In this document: positions 45,932 to 55,379 of the stretch, one piece after another | Layout of the letters: the number at the start of each line of letters is the position of its first letter | How positions within the stretch are numbered: the first letter of the stretch is position 1 | NCBI RefSeq assembly: GCF_001458195.1 | Contig: NZ_CYPU01000055.1 | Coordinates: 1-58,251 of the forward strand | DNA: 58,251 nt | Reading direction: 5' to 3' | DNA from: Ruegeria atlantica | GTDB lineage: Bacteria; Pseudomonadota; Alphaproteobacteria; Rhodobacterales; Rhodobacteraceae | Made by a program: the position numbers and the translations under genes | The notes under the pieces: generated by a model | Seen by the model: only the letters and a program-made list of their open reading frames with translations | Database searches by the model: none | Told to the model about the DNA's origin: nothing

Positions 45932-46174
45932 CTAACCGGTCTTTTTCTGAATGCAGTCTACAAGATCGCCGACCGATTTGAGTGCTTCGATTTCAGCAGT
46001 TGTGAATTTGAACCCATAGTGCTGCTCGATCGACACGACCAAGCGGATGTGGCTCAGGCTGTCCCATTCCTCGACGTCGTCTGCAATAGTCGCCTCGGTC
46101 AGGGACAGATCACCGAGATCAAGAACGTCGGCAAAAATCTCATTTAAATCGTTAAAAATTGCTTCTCTGGTCAT
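45932..46174 (-). CDS. Acyl carrier protein
   Basis: The 80-residue protein is a normal-length ACP with the phosphopantetheine attachment Ser in EEWDSLSHIRLVVSIEQ (Ser about 39). It is likely the carrier for the FkbH product made by the next gene, 11 bp downstream. A chromosomal phosphopantetheinyl transferase would be needed to activate it. Confidence 0.92.
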   Translation of the reverse strand: MTREAIFNDLNEIFADVLDLGDLSLTEATIADDVEEWDSLSHIRLVVSIEQHYGFKFTTAEIEALKSVGDLVDCIQKKTG

Positions 46175-46280
46175 GTTACTCTTTGCTGTACTTTCACTGA
46201 TAGCTTGAAATAAATCGACGTAAAAACTTGTACCCTATCTGAGTTCAGTAACAAGCTGTTTTGCTGTGATGGCATTCAGA

Positions 46281-47195
46281 TCAGCTCCCTTGTCGCCAGG
46301 CCGTTGCTGTTTGTGCGGCGCGGCCAAACAAAAGCGCAAGCATGCGGCGACATCTGTAAAGACGGATGCGTGTGAGGCAAAACAGTGCCAAGAAACGGTC
46401 CCGTAAGCCCGAGACGCGGTCTGAATGGAGGATGCGCAGAACCTCACCTAATGGAGAAGCCGCCAGAATCAGCGCGCGAGTGCCCCAGCGCAGTCGTCCA
46501 CCGATACCTGAAACTTCAGCAAAGTCGTGGCCAATATGACGGTCCCATTTCCGGGTCAGTTCACTGAAGGATCCACGCGCCTGAGTTTCAACGACAATCT
46601 GCGGTACATAGCGGGTTATCATCCCAAGTGAGGTGGCTCTGCGACCCCAATCCACATCTTCAGCGATGGTAATTCCGGCGAAATCGCCCACTTTTCGAAA
46701 GGCGCCGCGACGCACGCCCATATTGCAAGTCGCTGCATAGCCATCTCTCATAATATAAAGCTGCATGCGGTATCCATAGACACTTTCATAGGCTTCGACT
46801 GCGGTGGTCGCATTGGGGTCGATGCGCAAAATCCTGACGTCACCGCCGATTACATCCGTGTCGGGATGCGCATTGAAATAGTCGACGATACCGGCGATCC
46901 AGCCTGATTGTGCGATACAGTCGCAATCGATGAAAGCCAATATTTCCGCCCGGGACAGGGTGGCCCCGCGACTGCGTGCGGGGCCCGGTCCAAGCGTCGT
47001 TTCGTGGGCAAGACGGGCAAAAGGAAATGCGGCGCAAATCTCGTCCGGTGTTTCCGTCGAGCCATTATCGACAACGATGACCTCGAAGGCGATACCATCA
47101 TCAGCTTGTTCTGCAAGCGCTGTCAGACACTCGCGCAAGGCGCCTGGTGCATTGAGGTGCGGTATGACGATGCTCAGCTGAGGGATGTCGGGCAT
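46281..47195 (-). CDS. Glycosyltransferase family 2
   Basis: The 304-residue protein is a GT-A enzyme with LSIVIPHLNAPGALRECL, VVDNGSTETPD, FIDCDCIAQSGW as a DxD-like site, and GVRRGAFRKVGDFAGITIAEDVDWGRRA. It ends in a basic, partly hydrophobic tail (FCLTRIRLYRCRRMLALL) that may bind the membrane. It is the first gene of the minus-strand operon, 106 bp before ACP. Donor and acceptor are unknown. Confidence 0.87.
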   Translation of the reverse strand: MPDIPQLSIVIPHLNAPGALRECLTALAEQADDGIAFEVIVVDNGSTETPDEICAAFPFARLAHETTLGPGPARSRGATLSRAEILAFIDCDCIAQSGWIAGIVDYFNAHPDTDVIGGDVRILRIDPNATTAVEAYESVYGYRMQLYIMRDGYAATCNMGVRRGAFRKVGDFAGITIAEDVDWGRRATSLGMITRYVPQIVVETQARGSFSELTRKWDRHIGHDFAEVSGIGGRLRWGTRALILAASPLGEVLRILHSDRVSGLRDRFLALFCLTRIRLYRCRRMLALLFGRAAQTATAWRQGS

Positions 47196-47418
47196 GATGT
47201 AATATCTCTGATCCTGAAAAGGATACTATAACTCCCCAGGAAACAAACCTAGCGGTCCGTTTCAAAATGACGGCATTGTTGCTGTATGATGTAAATTTTC
47301 TGGAAATCTGAGATATTGTTTTGTAAACGCCCACCCTTCCGCTGCGAGTGGTGTTGCCGATGGCGCGGTCCGCGAGGGCATGTTATTCTACACCGTAGTT
47401 AATTTTGTGAGGCAGTCT

Positions 47419-48297
47419 ATGAGTGCAACCGTTTCGGTTATTCTGCCGGTTTATAATCGCAGCGCCAGTCTTGAAGATTCAATGCGCAGCGTTCTCAACC
47501 AGTCCTACCGTAATCTCGAGCTGATCGTTGTTGACGATGCTTCGACCGAGGACTTGCAGCCTATCGTGGATGGGATTGCTGATTCACGGATCCGCTATAT
47601 CAAGCGCGAAAAAAACGGGGGCGCGTCTGCCGCGCGCAATACTGGTCTGGCTGCGGCCGAGGGGCGTTACATTGCCTTTCAAGACAGCGATGATCTGTGG
47701 TTGCCCGGCAAGTTGCAGATGCAGATGGATCTGCTGGAAGCAGCCCCGCCTGAAGTGGGTGCGGTTATCCATTCCAAGGTGCTTTATGGCAGTGGGCCGG
47801 ACGGTTCCTATGGGGTCGGGTTGGTGTCGATGCGGCCGCCGCCGCACCGCATCATGAAGCCGCATGAGGATCAGGTGCGTAAATATCTGACCGAAAACCG
47901 GATCAGCCTGCAGAACGCCTTGTTCCGCCACGATTGCTATCCAGAGCCGCTGTGGTTTGACGATGTGACCCGTTCAAACGCCGACTGGGCGTTCAGTTCG
48001 TCGCTGGCGCAACATACGAAAATAGTGGAATATCCCGAACCAGTGGTAATGGCGTTTTCCTCTCCCGATGGCATTTCGAAACTGAAACGCGCCAAGGCGA
48101 TTGGCCTTATCCGGATAGTAAAGCGCAACCGCGATGCCTATGCGCGTTATCCCGACGCTTATGGTATGATGATGTGGCGCATCGGCCGGATTCTTGCCCG
48201 GCACGGCAAGCGCAAAATTGCGCGTCGCTTCTACCTGAGTGGCCTGAGGCACAATCCTGGGTTTCTGTGGCAGCTTGTCAAAAGCAAGGTGAGTTGA
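47419..48297 (+). CDS. Glycosyltransferase family 2
   Basis: The 292-residue protein starts MSATVSVILPVYNRSASLEDS and has VVDDASTEDLQ, GGASAARNTGLAAAEG and FQDSDDLW as the metal-binding DxD. ATG 47419 behind GAGG is preferred to an ATG at 47380 that lacks a ribosome site. It is divergent from the upstream GT2 gene and convergent with the sulfotransferase gene. Likely one of the repeat-unit glycosyltransferases. Confidence 0.88.
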   Translation: MSATVSVILPVYNRSASLEDSMRSVLNQSYRNLELIVVDDASTEDLQPIVDGIADSRIRYIKREKNGGASAARNTGLAAAEGRYIAFQDSDDLWLPGKLQMQMDLLEAAPPEVGAVIHSKVLYGSGPDGSYGVGLVSMRPPPHRIMKPHEDQVRKYLTENRISLQNALFRHDCYPEPLWFDDVTRSNADWAFSSSLAQHTKIVEYPEPVVMAFSSPDGISKLKRAKAIGLIRIVKRNRDAYARYPDAYGMMMWRIGRILARHGKRKIARRFYLSGLRHNPGFLWQLVKSKVS

Positions 48298-48337
48298 CCC
48301 CATGCCGGGAATATTTAAGCACAGGAATGATTTATAC

Positions 48338-49117
48338 TCATCGCTGCCATTTCCGAACCCGGCGACGGACGCGTGTTACCAGTTGAAACAGCGTCCGTTT
48401 CGCGCGTACACTTGCCGCCGCATTTTCCGCAAGAAAGTGAGCGGAAAGCTCTGGCGCAGGTGCCAGAGGCATTCGATTGTCCGGCTCGTAGCCAAATCGC
48501 TCGAAATCGGCGGCATAAATCTTGGCAACAAGTGCCCGGTCAGCTTCATCCGGCTTAAAAACACCGACCTTTGGCGCGTTGGCGCGCAAGGCATGCCCCA
48601 TGGCGCGCGGATTGCTTTGTGTTCCGGACAACCCGTCAAAATAGGGAATGAGAGCATCAAGCCCGTGTTCGAGGTGGAAGACGACGCAATTAAGCCCTCC
48701 GATCGGAGGCAGGAAATCGACTTGCGGGCGGCTGTGATTGTCATGCCTGTGTGGGCTTGTCGCCCAAAGATCAGCTTCGGATCGCAACCACTCACTGAAG
48801 CTTGTGCCCTGAGCAACAGTTCCCTCGACCTCGGACTGGAAGCGATAGGCGCTTACGGCACGATCCAGGGGGTGACGCACCACAGTTATGATGTCGCTGA
48901 AAAAACCTGCGGGAAAGAGACGCTCCAGCGTGGCCCAGTTCACATGCTGGGGCGAGGTATTAGACCAGCGCTTATCGGGTTCTGTGGACAGATACTTCCG
49001 ATCCAGAAAAGCCAGCGGCCCGAACCTTTCGCTCATGTAATCTTCGACCGAACTGCCAGCGCATTTGGGGATATGGACAAAATAGACCAACTTGGGTCCG
49101 ATGCGGACAATCGGCAT
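48338..49117 (-). CDS. Sulfotransferase family 2-like protein
   Basis: The 259-residue protein has FVHIPKCAGSSVEDYM near the start, the 5'-PAPS loop of Sulfotransfer_2-type carbohydrate sulfotransferases, and VVRHPLDRAVSAYRFQ, the 3'-phosphate motif. The C-terminus is basic. The gene lies between a GT2 gene and the polymerase gene, reading on the opposite strand. It probably sulfates the EPS, but a lipid or protein acceptor is not excluded. Confidence 0.88.
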   Translation of the reverse strand: MPIVRIGPKLVYFVHIPKCAGSSVEDYMSERFGPLAFLDRKYLSTEPDKRWSNTSPQHVNWATLERLFPAGFFSDIITVVRHPLDRAVSAYRFQSEVEGTVAQGTSFSEWLRSEADLWATSPHRHDNHSRPQVDFLPPIGGLNCVVFHLEHGLDALIPYFDGLSGTQSNPRAMGHALRANAPKVGVFKPDEADRALVAKIYAADFERFGYEPDNRMPLAPAPELSAHFLAENAAASVRAKRTLFQLVTRVRRRVRKWQR

Positions 49118-49217
49118 GGGTAATTTCCCGGTTCAAAGAGGTGTATATACTTTATGAGGCCCATAAATTTAGTTTTCCAGAAAATTTCTGCAGCAGTGTG
49201 AAACTTTAAGCTCCAAA

Positions 49218-50660
49218 ATGAGTCGTAAGCTTATGAAACAAGGCATTTCTGGCAGGCGCGCACCAGACCCCATGACAGTGGAGAGGGCTCCAAAATCGTT
49301 GCGCAAGACTGAGCGCCTCCCGGCAATCGTGACCATTTTTCTGCTGGGGCTGACAATTCCATTTATTCTTTTTCTGGGGCCGTTGCGGCTCTCGGTCTAC
49401 CGCTTATTGTTGGTCGTTCTTTTTGGGCCTTTGGTGTTTATGTGGTTGTCTGGCCGTGCAGGGCGTATTCGTCTGCCCGACATAGCCCTGCTTTTGATGT
49501 GTGTATGGATTGCGTTGAGCTATGCGATGATACACGGCCCCTCCAGGGCGATAGAGGCCGGAGGCATAGGCTTGGTTGAAACTATGGGGGCGTACTTGAT
49601 TGCCAGAATATACGTCAGAACACCAACCACCTTTTACACGGTTGTCCGAGTTTTGTTTTGGGTGGCGATGGCTCTGCTACCTTTGGCGGTCATCGAGACA
49701 ATCAGCGGCAGAAGTGTTGCGCTTGATATTTTTGAAATTTTCTACAAATCCTACAACACACTCTACATGGACCCGAGATGGGGTTTGCGGCGGGTTCAGT
49801 CCGTATTTGAGCATCCGATTCTGTATGGTGCTTTCAGTTCTGTCATAATCGGGCTTGGGTATTTTGTGCTTGGATATGGAAAACCGGTCTTTCGGCGCAT
49901 TATATATGCCTTTGCAGGTCTATTAGGGGTTTTCCTTTCCCTGTCTTCGGGGCCGTTTGTAGCCGCAGGCGCGCAGATGTTCTTGATCGCCTGGGATCAG
50001 GTTTTCAAGTCTATCAGGGAGAGATGGGTTATTCTGTCTGGGCTGTTCCTGATGGGAATCGTTGTGATAGAACTGTTTGCCAACCGCAGTGTTGCGCAAA
50101 TTCTAATTTCCTATGTGGCTTTCCGCAAATCGTCAGCGTGGAACCGCCTGAGAATTTGGGAGCACGGGACCGCATCGGTAGCCAAGAATCCTCTTTTTGG
50201 CGTTGGTCAAAATGAGTGGGAGCGCCCGGCCTTTATGCCAGCCAGTATCGACATGTTTTGGCTACTTCCCGCTGTTCGCTTTGGACTTCCGAGTGCGGTG
50301 TTCATGCAACTTGCATTTGTATCGATCTTTTTGCTTGTTCTATTCCGTAAAAACCTTGGTCCACGGGAGAGTGAGTACAGAACGGGTTACTTGATTACGC
50401 TTCTGGGTCTTTATATCGCGGGCTGGACTGTCCATTACTGGAATGCCGTTTACGTCCTGTTTGTGTTTCTACTGGGCTGCGGATTCTGTTTCTTCAACGA
50501 AGATAAAAAAATGGATAAAAATCCGGGTGCGCAGGATGCAGGGCCGAATGATCACAAGGGTGCCGCTTCGGACAGAGATGCTTCTGAAAGAGGGCGGGAT
50601 GTGACGGTTCAGTCGGGGTATACTCGCCAGAAAAAAAGGCATTTTCGAGATAAGACGTAG
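49218..50660 (+). CDS. O-antigen polymerase/ligase-like membrane protein (Wzy candidate)
   Basis: The 480-residue protein has about ten hydrophobic helices and a larger loop (about 300-350) with RKSSAWNRLRIWEHGTASVAKNPLFGVGQNEW. This is the Wzy_C signature region found in O-antigen polymerases and ligases (RxxxW...xNPxxGxG). The polar C-terminal 60 residues are rich in Asp, Lys and Arg. It is the only such protein in the window and so the natural repeat-unit polymerase for the Wzx-like flippase at 53753. The start has a weak ribosome site; an ATG at 49233 is an alternative. Confidence 0.83.
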   Translation: MSRKLMKQGISGRRAPDPMTVERAPKSLRKTERLPAIVTIFLLGLTIPFILFLGPLRLSVYRLLLVVLFGPLVFMWLSGRAGRIRLPDIALLLMCVWIALSYAMIHGPSRAIEAGGIGLVETMGAYLIARIYVRTPTTFYTVVRVLFWVAMALLPLAVIETISGRSVALDIFEIFYKSYNTLYMDPRWGLRRVQSVFEHPILYGAFSSVIIGLGYFVLGYGKPVFRRIIYAFAGLLGVFLSLSSGPFVAAGAQMFLIAWDQVFKSIRERWVILSGLFLMGIVVIELFANRSVAQILISYVAFRKSSAWNRLRIWEHGTASVAKNPLFGVGQNEWERPAFMPASIDMFWLLPAVRFGLPSAVFMQLAFVSIFLLVLFRKNLGPRESEYRTGYLITLLGLYIAGWTVHYWNAVYVLFVFLLGCGFCFFNEDKKMDKNPGAQDAGPNDHKGAASDRDASERGRDVTVQSGYTRQKKRHFRDKT

Positions 50661-50696
50661 GCAGTTGCTATTTATTACATAGCAACGCGTTATAAG

Positions 50697-51590
50697 GTGA
50701 CCGAGCTAGATTCGATCGCCCAGTTCTTCTGGCGTTATGGTCTGTTGGGGGTTGATATCTTCTTTCCGCTCAGCGGCTCCCTGCCGCGACGACTAGATAC
50801 AGAAAGTACCGAGGTTTTTCTGCGCCGCATTTTTCGGATTATCCCTCTCTACATGGTTGCTGTGACGTTGTTTCTGTGCGCCAGCTTGGTTCTGGGATTC
50901 GATCAGGAGAATGTGAGTCGGACCTAGATCAACTATCTGTTCCTAGCGGGATGGTTGATCTTCTTCGATGGCCCAGAGGCAGTGCCTTATACAATCACCT
51001 AGTCGCTTTCGGTCGAAGAATTCGTCTATATATTTTTTTGGGCTTACGGTAAAATTTTCTGGCGTTTCTAGCGCTGATCAGCATCGCTTCTATAGCGTTG
51101 CGGCCGCATCTCAACCTCGCCGAGCTTGAGGCAGTCTGCAATTTTCCCGCCTGCATGGATCGCTTCCATCGCCACAGGGGGGATTGCCGCGGTCTGTATG
51201 CGGTGCCAGGTGTCTGCCCAACCGCTGATGTGGACGCTGGCTCTGTTGGCCGTTATGTCCTATCTGCTTGTATTCTGAAACCCCGCGCTGCGGAGTTCGC
51301 TGAAATACACGTTCATCGCTCTCATTACTTGCCTACTGATCGTGTTGTTTGAATTTCGCTACAAGGAGGTCAGGAGCCGGGCATTGTCTTGGTTTTCAGC
51401 CATCGGGTTTTACTCCTACTTCACCTTTCTGTTCCACCCATTCAACATCGAGCCGAGTCTGAGGCTGCCGGGCGTTTTTAATCCCACTTCGAATCTGTCG
51501 TTCTGGCTTCGGTGATCTTGACCCAGGTGCAGGCCGCATTATCGTTCCGGTTCTTCGAGAGCCCCCTCATGAGGTGCGGGCGGTGATTGG
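50697..51590 (+). pseudogene. Degenerate acyltransferase-3 (OafA-like) gene
   Basis: Translating across frames gives an acyltransferase-3 protein. RRIFRIIPLYMVAV is followed by TAG at 50925, INYLFLAGWLIFFDGPEAVPYTIT, TAG at 51000, SLSVEEFVY (family form is TWSLSVEE), and TAG at 51069. Frameshifts then lead to WIASIATGG, a TGA after SYLLVF, LKYTFIALITCLLIVLFEFRY and GFYSYFTFLFHPFN. TAG at 51000 replaces the expected Trp codon; the one at 50925 may too. The N-terminal catalytic His region is also missing. It once acylated a sugar and is now clearly dead. Confidence 0.85.
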
Positions 51591-51661
51591 AGCAGCGGGA
51601 TCGAGACTGTTCTGTTACCATGGCAACCAGAAAGGACTTCACTTAGTAAGGGAGGAAGAGG

Positions 51662-52783
51662 ATGCGATGGAGGGTTATCCTGCTAGCTGCATCTGTCGCA
51701 GTGGTAGGTGCATGGAGTGCTGGGTCGGGCGAGGCGGCGGATTTGGCGGCAACACTGCAGGCCGATCTGATCCAGGCGACGGCCGGGGACCGGATCAACT
51801 TGGCTTCTGGCGATTATGGTGCGGTTCAACTGCGTGGCCTGTCCTTCGACCGAACCGTGACACTGGTAGCCCAGGGAGATGTCCGGTTCGACAGTCTGGT
51901 AGTTTTGGAGACACGAAACCTGCGGTTGGAAGGCATCCGGGTCGAAGCCGCTGGGGGGCGGGCGGCGATCCGGATCATGCGGAGTCATAACATTGCAATT
52001 TCACATGCCGACATAGGCGGCCCGTCCAATCGCATGGCACCGATGAATGCAGTTAAATTTGGAATCGAAATACGCGACTACAGCTCGAACATCACGATCG
52101 AGAACAGTTATGTCCACGATGTTCTGAACGGAATTGCGCATTTTGGGACAGCCGGTTTCACACTCTCCGGAAACAGGATTGATCACATCGGAGCCGATGC
52201 GTTCAAGTTCGCGGGTGTTGATCGCGGTATGATCCAGAACAACTTTGGTCCAACACATTTTTATCCGGCAGAGGATACTCACGCTGATTTCATGCAGTTT
52301 CAAGGGCCACCGTCAAAAAACCTCGAGATCCGTGGAAACCTCCTGTTGTTGCAGAACCGATTCGACATGCAGGGAATTTTTTTTGGCGGGAAGGGTACAC
52401 ATGACAATCTCGCTATCGAACAGAACATTATTTTCACGCGAATGGCCAACGGGATCAGGGTCAGTAATGGGCAAAACATTTCTGTGCGGCACAATACGCT
52501 GATCAACGCATTTGCCGCAGAGCGGCCCGTCACGCGAATCTCGGTTCCGTCCGGCTCGGTGGTTCAGAAAAATATAGAATCCAGGAAGAAAGGAAAACTG
52601 GAAGGCGGCAACATTGCGATGCAACATCTCGATCCTGCTCGAAAGCTCCACTATTCCGAGCTGTTTGCCGGAATCTCTGAAGGTCAAAGTATCCAAATAA
52701 AGGATGTCCACCCGATTTCGGGCGGCCTGGCCGAGACCTATGGCGCGTTTGCCCGGCTCATGGAATTGCACGGCGGCGGTTAA
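51662..52783 (+). CDS. Sec-exported right-handed beta-helix protein
   Basis: The 373-residue protein has a signal peptide (MRWRVILLAASVAVVGAWSA, cleaved near EAA) and a parallel beta-helix. It is a clear paralogue of residues 1-360 of the protein at 8864. The most conserved block is THFYPAEDTHADFMQFQG, then LLLQNRFDMQGIFF and NIIFTRMANGI. It lacks LamG domains. Strong GGAGGAAGAGG precedes the ATG. A periplasmic lyase or epimerase acting on the polymer during export, like AlgL or AlgG in alginate systems, fits the setting. It overlaps the convergent sulfotransferase gene by 4 bp. Confidence 0.82.
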   Translation: MRWRVILLAASVAVVGAWSAGSGEAADLAATLQADLIQATAGDRINLASGDYGAVQLRGLSFDRTVTLVAQGDVRFDSLVVLETRNLRLEGIRVEAAGGRAAIRIMRSHNIAISHADIGGPSNRMAPMNAVKFGIEIRDYSSNITIENSYVHDVLNGIAHFGTAGFTLSGNRIDHIGADAFKFAGVDRGMIQNNFGPTHFYPAEDTHADFMQFQGPPSKNLEIRGNLLLLQNRFDMQGIFFGGKGTHDNLAIEQNIIFTRMANGIRVSNGQNISVRHNTLINAFAAERPVTRISVPSGSVVQKNIESRKKGKLEGGNIAMQHLDPARKLHYSELFAGISEGQSIQIKDVHPISGGLAETYGAFARLMELHGGG

Positions 52784-53520
52784 ATTCGGTAATCACCGGG
52801 TATCAAAGACGTATCTGCCGATACGGTTTCAAAACCGGGCGACTCCAAATGCGGGCAGTGAATATCATTTCCCCATTCGTTTTCGGGGATACCAAGTTCT
52901 TTCAGAGCTGCGGTAATCATCTCAACATTCTTTAGCCGAGGACCGGCCTTCGGGTTTCGGTTCGCATGTGGTTTCTTTTCCAATGGTGAGTGGCCCAGGA
53001 AAGTGGCGATTTTTTCTGCTGCCTGCGGGTCGCGGATGTAGTTGATCAGCAACAGATCATCCGGTCGATCACGATAATGATTCAAGACTTCGACATGATA
53101 AGCATCACGTTGGGCAGTCCAGGCGCGGATAGAGCTTTCTTTGATTGTCCACAATGGATGACGTTTCTTACCTGGTGGCAGGCGGCGAATATGTTCCAAT
53201 CGGCTGTCAATCCATGTATCGAGGTCGCGGACCTGCAGGATGAATTTTGCTTTTGGAAACAATTCGTCGAGTTTTCGGAAGTTGTCAGGAACTCCATCAC
53301 AAAAGGCATCATACATTCGGTACATTGTTGTTCGGGATGTGTCGCGCCATTTCGTCCCGTGATAAGAGTGATAACCAAGGTTTTGAAAAATCCGGTGCAG
53401 TGATGTTGTCCCGCTCTTGTTTTCGCCTATGGCAAAGACCTTTCGCGCATTTCGGCCTGCGAAAAAACGGGTCAGGCTACTGCGCCCCGAGGCGGCAAAT
53501 TCCGCCAAATCAAGTTTCAT
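52780..53520 (-). CDS. Sulfotransferase-like protein
   Basis: The 246-residue protein has KVFAIGENKSGTTSLHRIFQNLGY near residue 25, a good PAPS-binding loop (GxxKSGTTSL), and FILQVRDLDTWIDSRLEH as the likely 3'-phosphate region. ATG 53520 with GGAG nine bases before it is preferred over an earlier start at 53559. It overlaps the beta-helix gene stop by 4 bp on the opposite strand. It is the fourth sulfotransferase in the window. The substrate is unknown. Confidence 0.8.
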   Translation of the reverse strand: MKLDLAEFAASGRSSLTRFFAGRNARKVFAIGENKSGTTSLHRIFQNLGYHSYHGTKWRDTSRTTMYRMYDAFCDGVPDNFRKLDELFPKAKFILQVRDLDTWIDSRLEHIRRLPPGKKRHPLWTIKESSIRAWTAQRDAYHVEVLNHYRDRPDDLLLINYIRDPQAAEKIATFLGHSPLEKKPHANRNPKAGPRLKNVEMITAALKELGIPENEWGNDIHCPHLESPGFETVSADTSLIPGDYRI

Positions 53521-53752
53521 TATCTTATTCTCCGGCACTATTACTGCATACAAATCCAAGGGCCTGTCAGCCGACAGAATAATGCTGATATACTGGTTTC
53601 ATGGCAATGTTTTTCAACTCTGCTTTATATCCCTGAACAGGCTGGAACCCATGCGGGGTGTTCAAGTAAACACCCAAGAATTGGTCCAGATTTAGCTTGA
53701 ATTTTTACAGAATTAGACAAAAAGGTTAGATGTTTTTGTAGATGGTATATTT

Positions 53753-55309
53753 ATGAGCGGACCTTCGCATAATAATGTAAGTCGTTATGTCGTGAACGCC
53801 TCCAGTTCTATCGCAACTGCTATCATCCGCATGTCGGCGTTAGTCTGGGTCAATCAATATCTTTTACGGCGTATTGAGCCGGCGGAATATGCGCTCGTCC
53901 CTGTTGTTGCATCGTTGCTGATTGTTGCTGAGCTTTTCCCGACCGTATTCCTGCGTGGACTGGCGCGCTTTATGGTTGAGGCCGACGCCCGCCGCGACGG
54001 TCGCGATATGACGTCGATCGTGTCTTCGATGGTTCCGGTTCTCTTTACGGTCGCGCTGGTGCTTTTTATCGCAGGCGTGCTGGCTGTGATCCATATCGAT
54101 CGGGTAATCACCGTGGATCCGCAATACCGGACCCAGGCTCAGGCGATGCTGCTCATGCTGGTTTCCGTCTTGTGTATACGTGTCGCGGCGACGCCATTTC
54201 GGCTTGGTCTGCATGTGCGGATGCGGTTCGTCGAACAGAACCTGATCCTGCTCGGAACCGAGACGCTGCGAATTGTGCTGCTGCTGGTCCTGCTGCTGGC
54301 CGTCAGCACGCAGGTGCTGTGGGTGGCGGTTGCTTCGTCCGTGGCCAATCTGGTGAACATGCTCATCCTGATCGGCTATACGTTCAATGTCCTGCCTGAT
54401 GCACGTCTGCGGTTGTCCGCAATCTCATTCTCAACCATCCAGCGGTTGCTGAGCTTCAGTCTTTGGACACTATTTCAGGGGCTCAACAATCTGGTACTCA
54501 AGGCAGTTCCGGCGCTTCTTCTCAACCGGAACAGTTCTGCCATAGATGTGGCCTCGTTTCATATAGGAAGCTTGGCAGATACGCAGATTCGTAAGCTGGT
54601 TGTAGCCGCGGCTGCCCCGGCCAAACCGGCACTAACAACAATCTACGCGACCGAAGGCGAAAGCACCCTCCAGAGTTTATATTATCATGGCGGGCGTTAC
54701 TTTCTGTGGGTAACACTATTTTTGCTGCCGCCCTTGCTGGTCTTCGCGTACCCGCTGATTATGCTTTATGCCGGAGACAAATATAATCTTGCCGCTCCAG
54801 TCATGCTGTTGTTGCTTGGGGTTTATCCGCTCATTTGGGCCAGCGGGATGTTTTATGAAATCGCATATGCCGTAGGTCGTATTCGCGCCTACAACGTCTG
54901 CATCATGGTGCTCAGCCTGTCTGCATTGACCGGTATGTGGTATTTCGTAGTCGTCCACAACATGGGTGCACTCGGGGCGGCGATTGCTCTGAGTGGTGCT
55001 TATGTCCTGGTTTATCCTCTTTTGATGTGGCCGATCGGGCTATGGTTAGTACGGGGAAAATGGTCCACATTCTTGCTGAAAACGTTGTTTCCGGGGCTTG
55101 GCCCCTTTGCTGCGGCTTGTCTGGGCTGCCTGATTTTTTCTAAGGTTTTTCCCATTGATGGCTGGGGCAAATTTTTTCTGGGCTGCGGCTTGTCATCTCT
55201 TGTTTACGTAGGGGTGCTGTTCACAATGTGTATTAATCAGAATGATCGCGAGCTTTTGGTCCGGGCGCGCCGTAAGATTGGCAATCAATTGAAGAGAAGC
55301 AGAAAATGA
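53753..55309 (+). CDS. Polysaccharide flippase (Wzx/MOP superfamily)
   Basis: The 518-residue membrane protein has about twelve helices spread over the whole length, with the MOP/Wzx layout: an amphipathic N-terminus (SRYVVNASSSIATAIIRMSA) and paired helices to the end. It moves the lipid-linked repeat unit across the inner membrane. A GT2 gene follows after 70 bp on the same strand. No other flippase candidate is present. Confidence 0.85.
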   Translation: MSGPSHNNVSRYVVNASSSIATAIIRMSALVWVNQYLLRRIEPAEYALVPVVASLLIVAELFPTVFLRGLARFMVEADARRDGRDMTSIVSSMVPVLFTVALVLFIAGVLAVIHIDRVITVDPQYRTQAQAMLLMLVSVLCIRVAATPFRLGLHVRMRFVEQNLILLGTETLRIVLLLVLLLAVSTQVLWVAVASSVANLVNMLILIGYTFNVLPDARLRLSAISFSTIQRLLSFSLWTLFQGLNNLVLKAVPALLLNRNSSAIDVASFHIGSLADTQIRKLVVAAAAPAKPALTTIYATEGESTLQSLYYHGGRYFLWVTLFLLPPLLVFAYPLIMLYAGDKYNLAAPVMLLLLGVYPLIWASGMFYEIAYAVGRIRAYNVCIMVLSLSALTGMWYFVVVHNMGALGAAIALSGAYVLVYPLLMWPIGLWLVRGKWSTFLLKTLFPGLGPFAAACLGCLIFSKVFPIDGWGKFFLGCGLSSLVYVGVLFTMCINQNDRELLVRARRKIGNQLKRSRK

Positions 55310-55379
55310 AACTGTCATCCCGACGCAGAAAGCTGTGGCAGAATCGAGTGAATTCGAGACTGACTGAGGTCTGGTTCAG

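Noticed and set aside
51574..51990. 138-residue Gly/Arg-rich frame
   Set aside because: Out-of-phase shadow over the signal peptide and start of the Sec-exported beta-helix gene.
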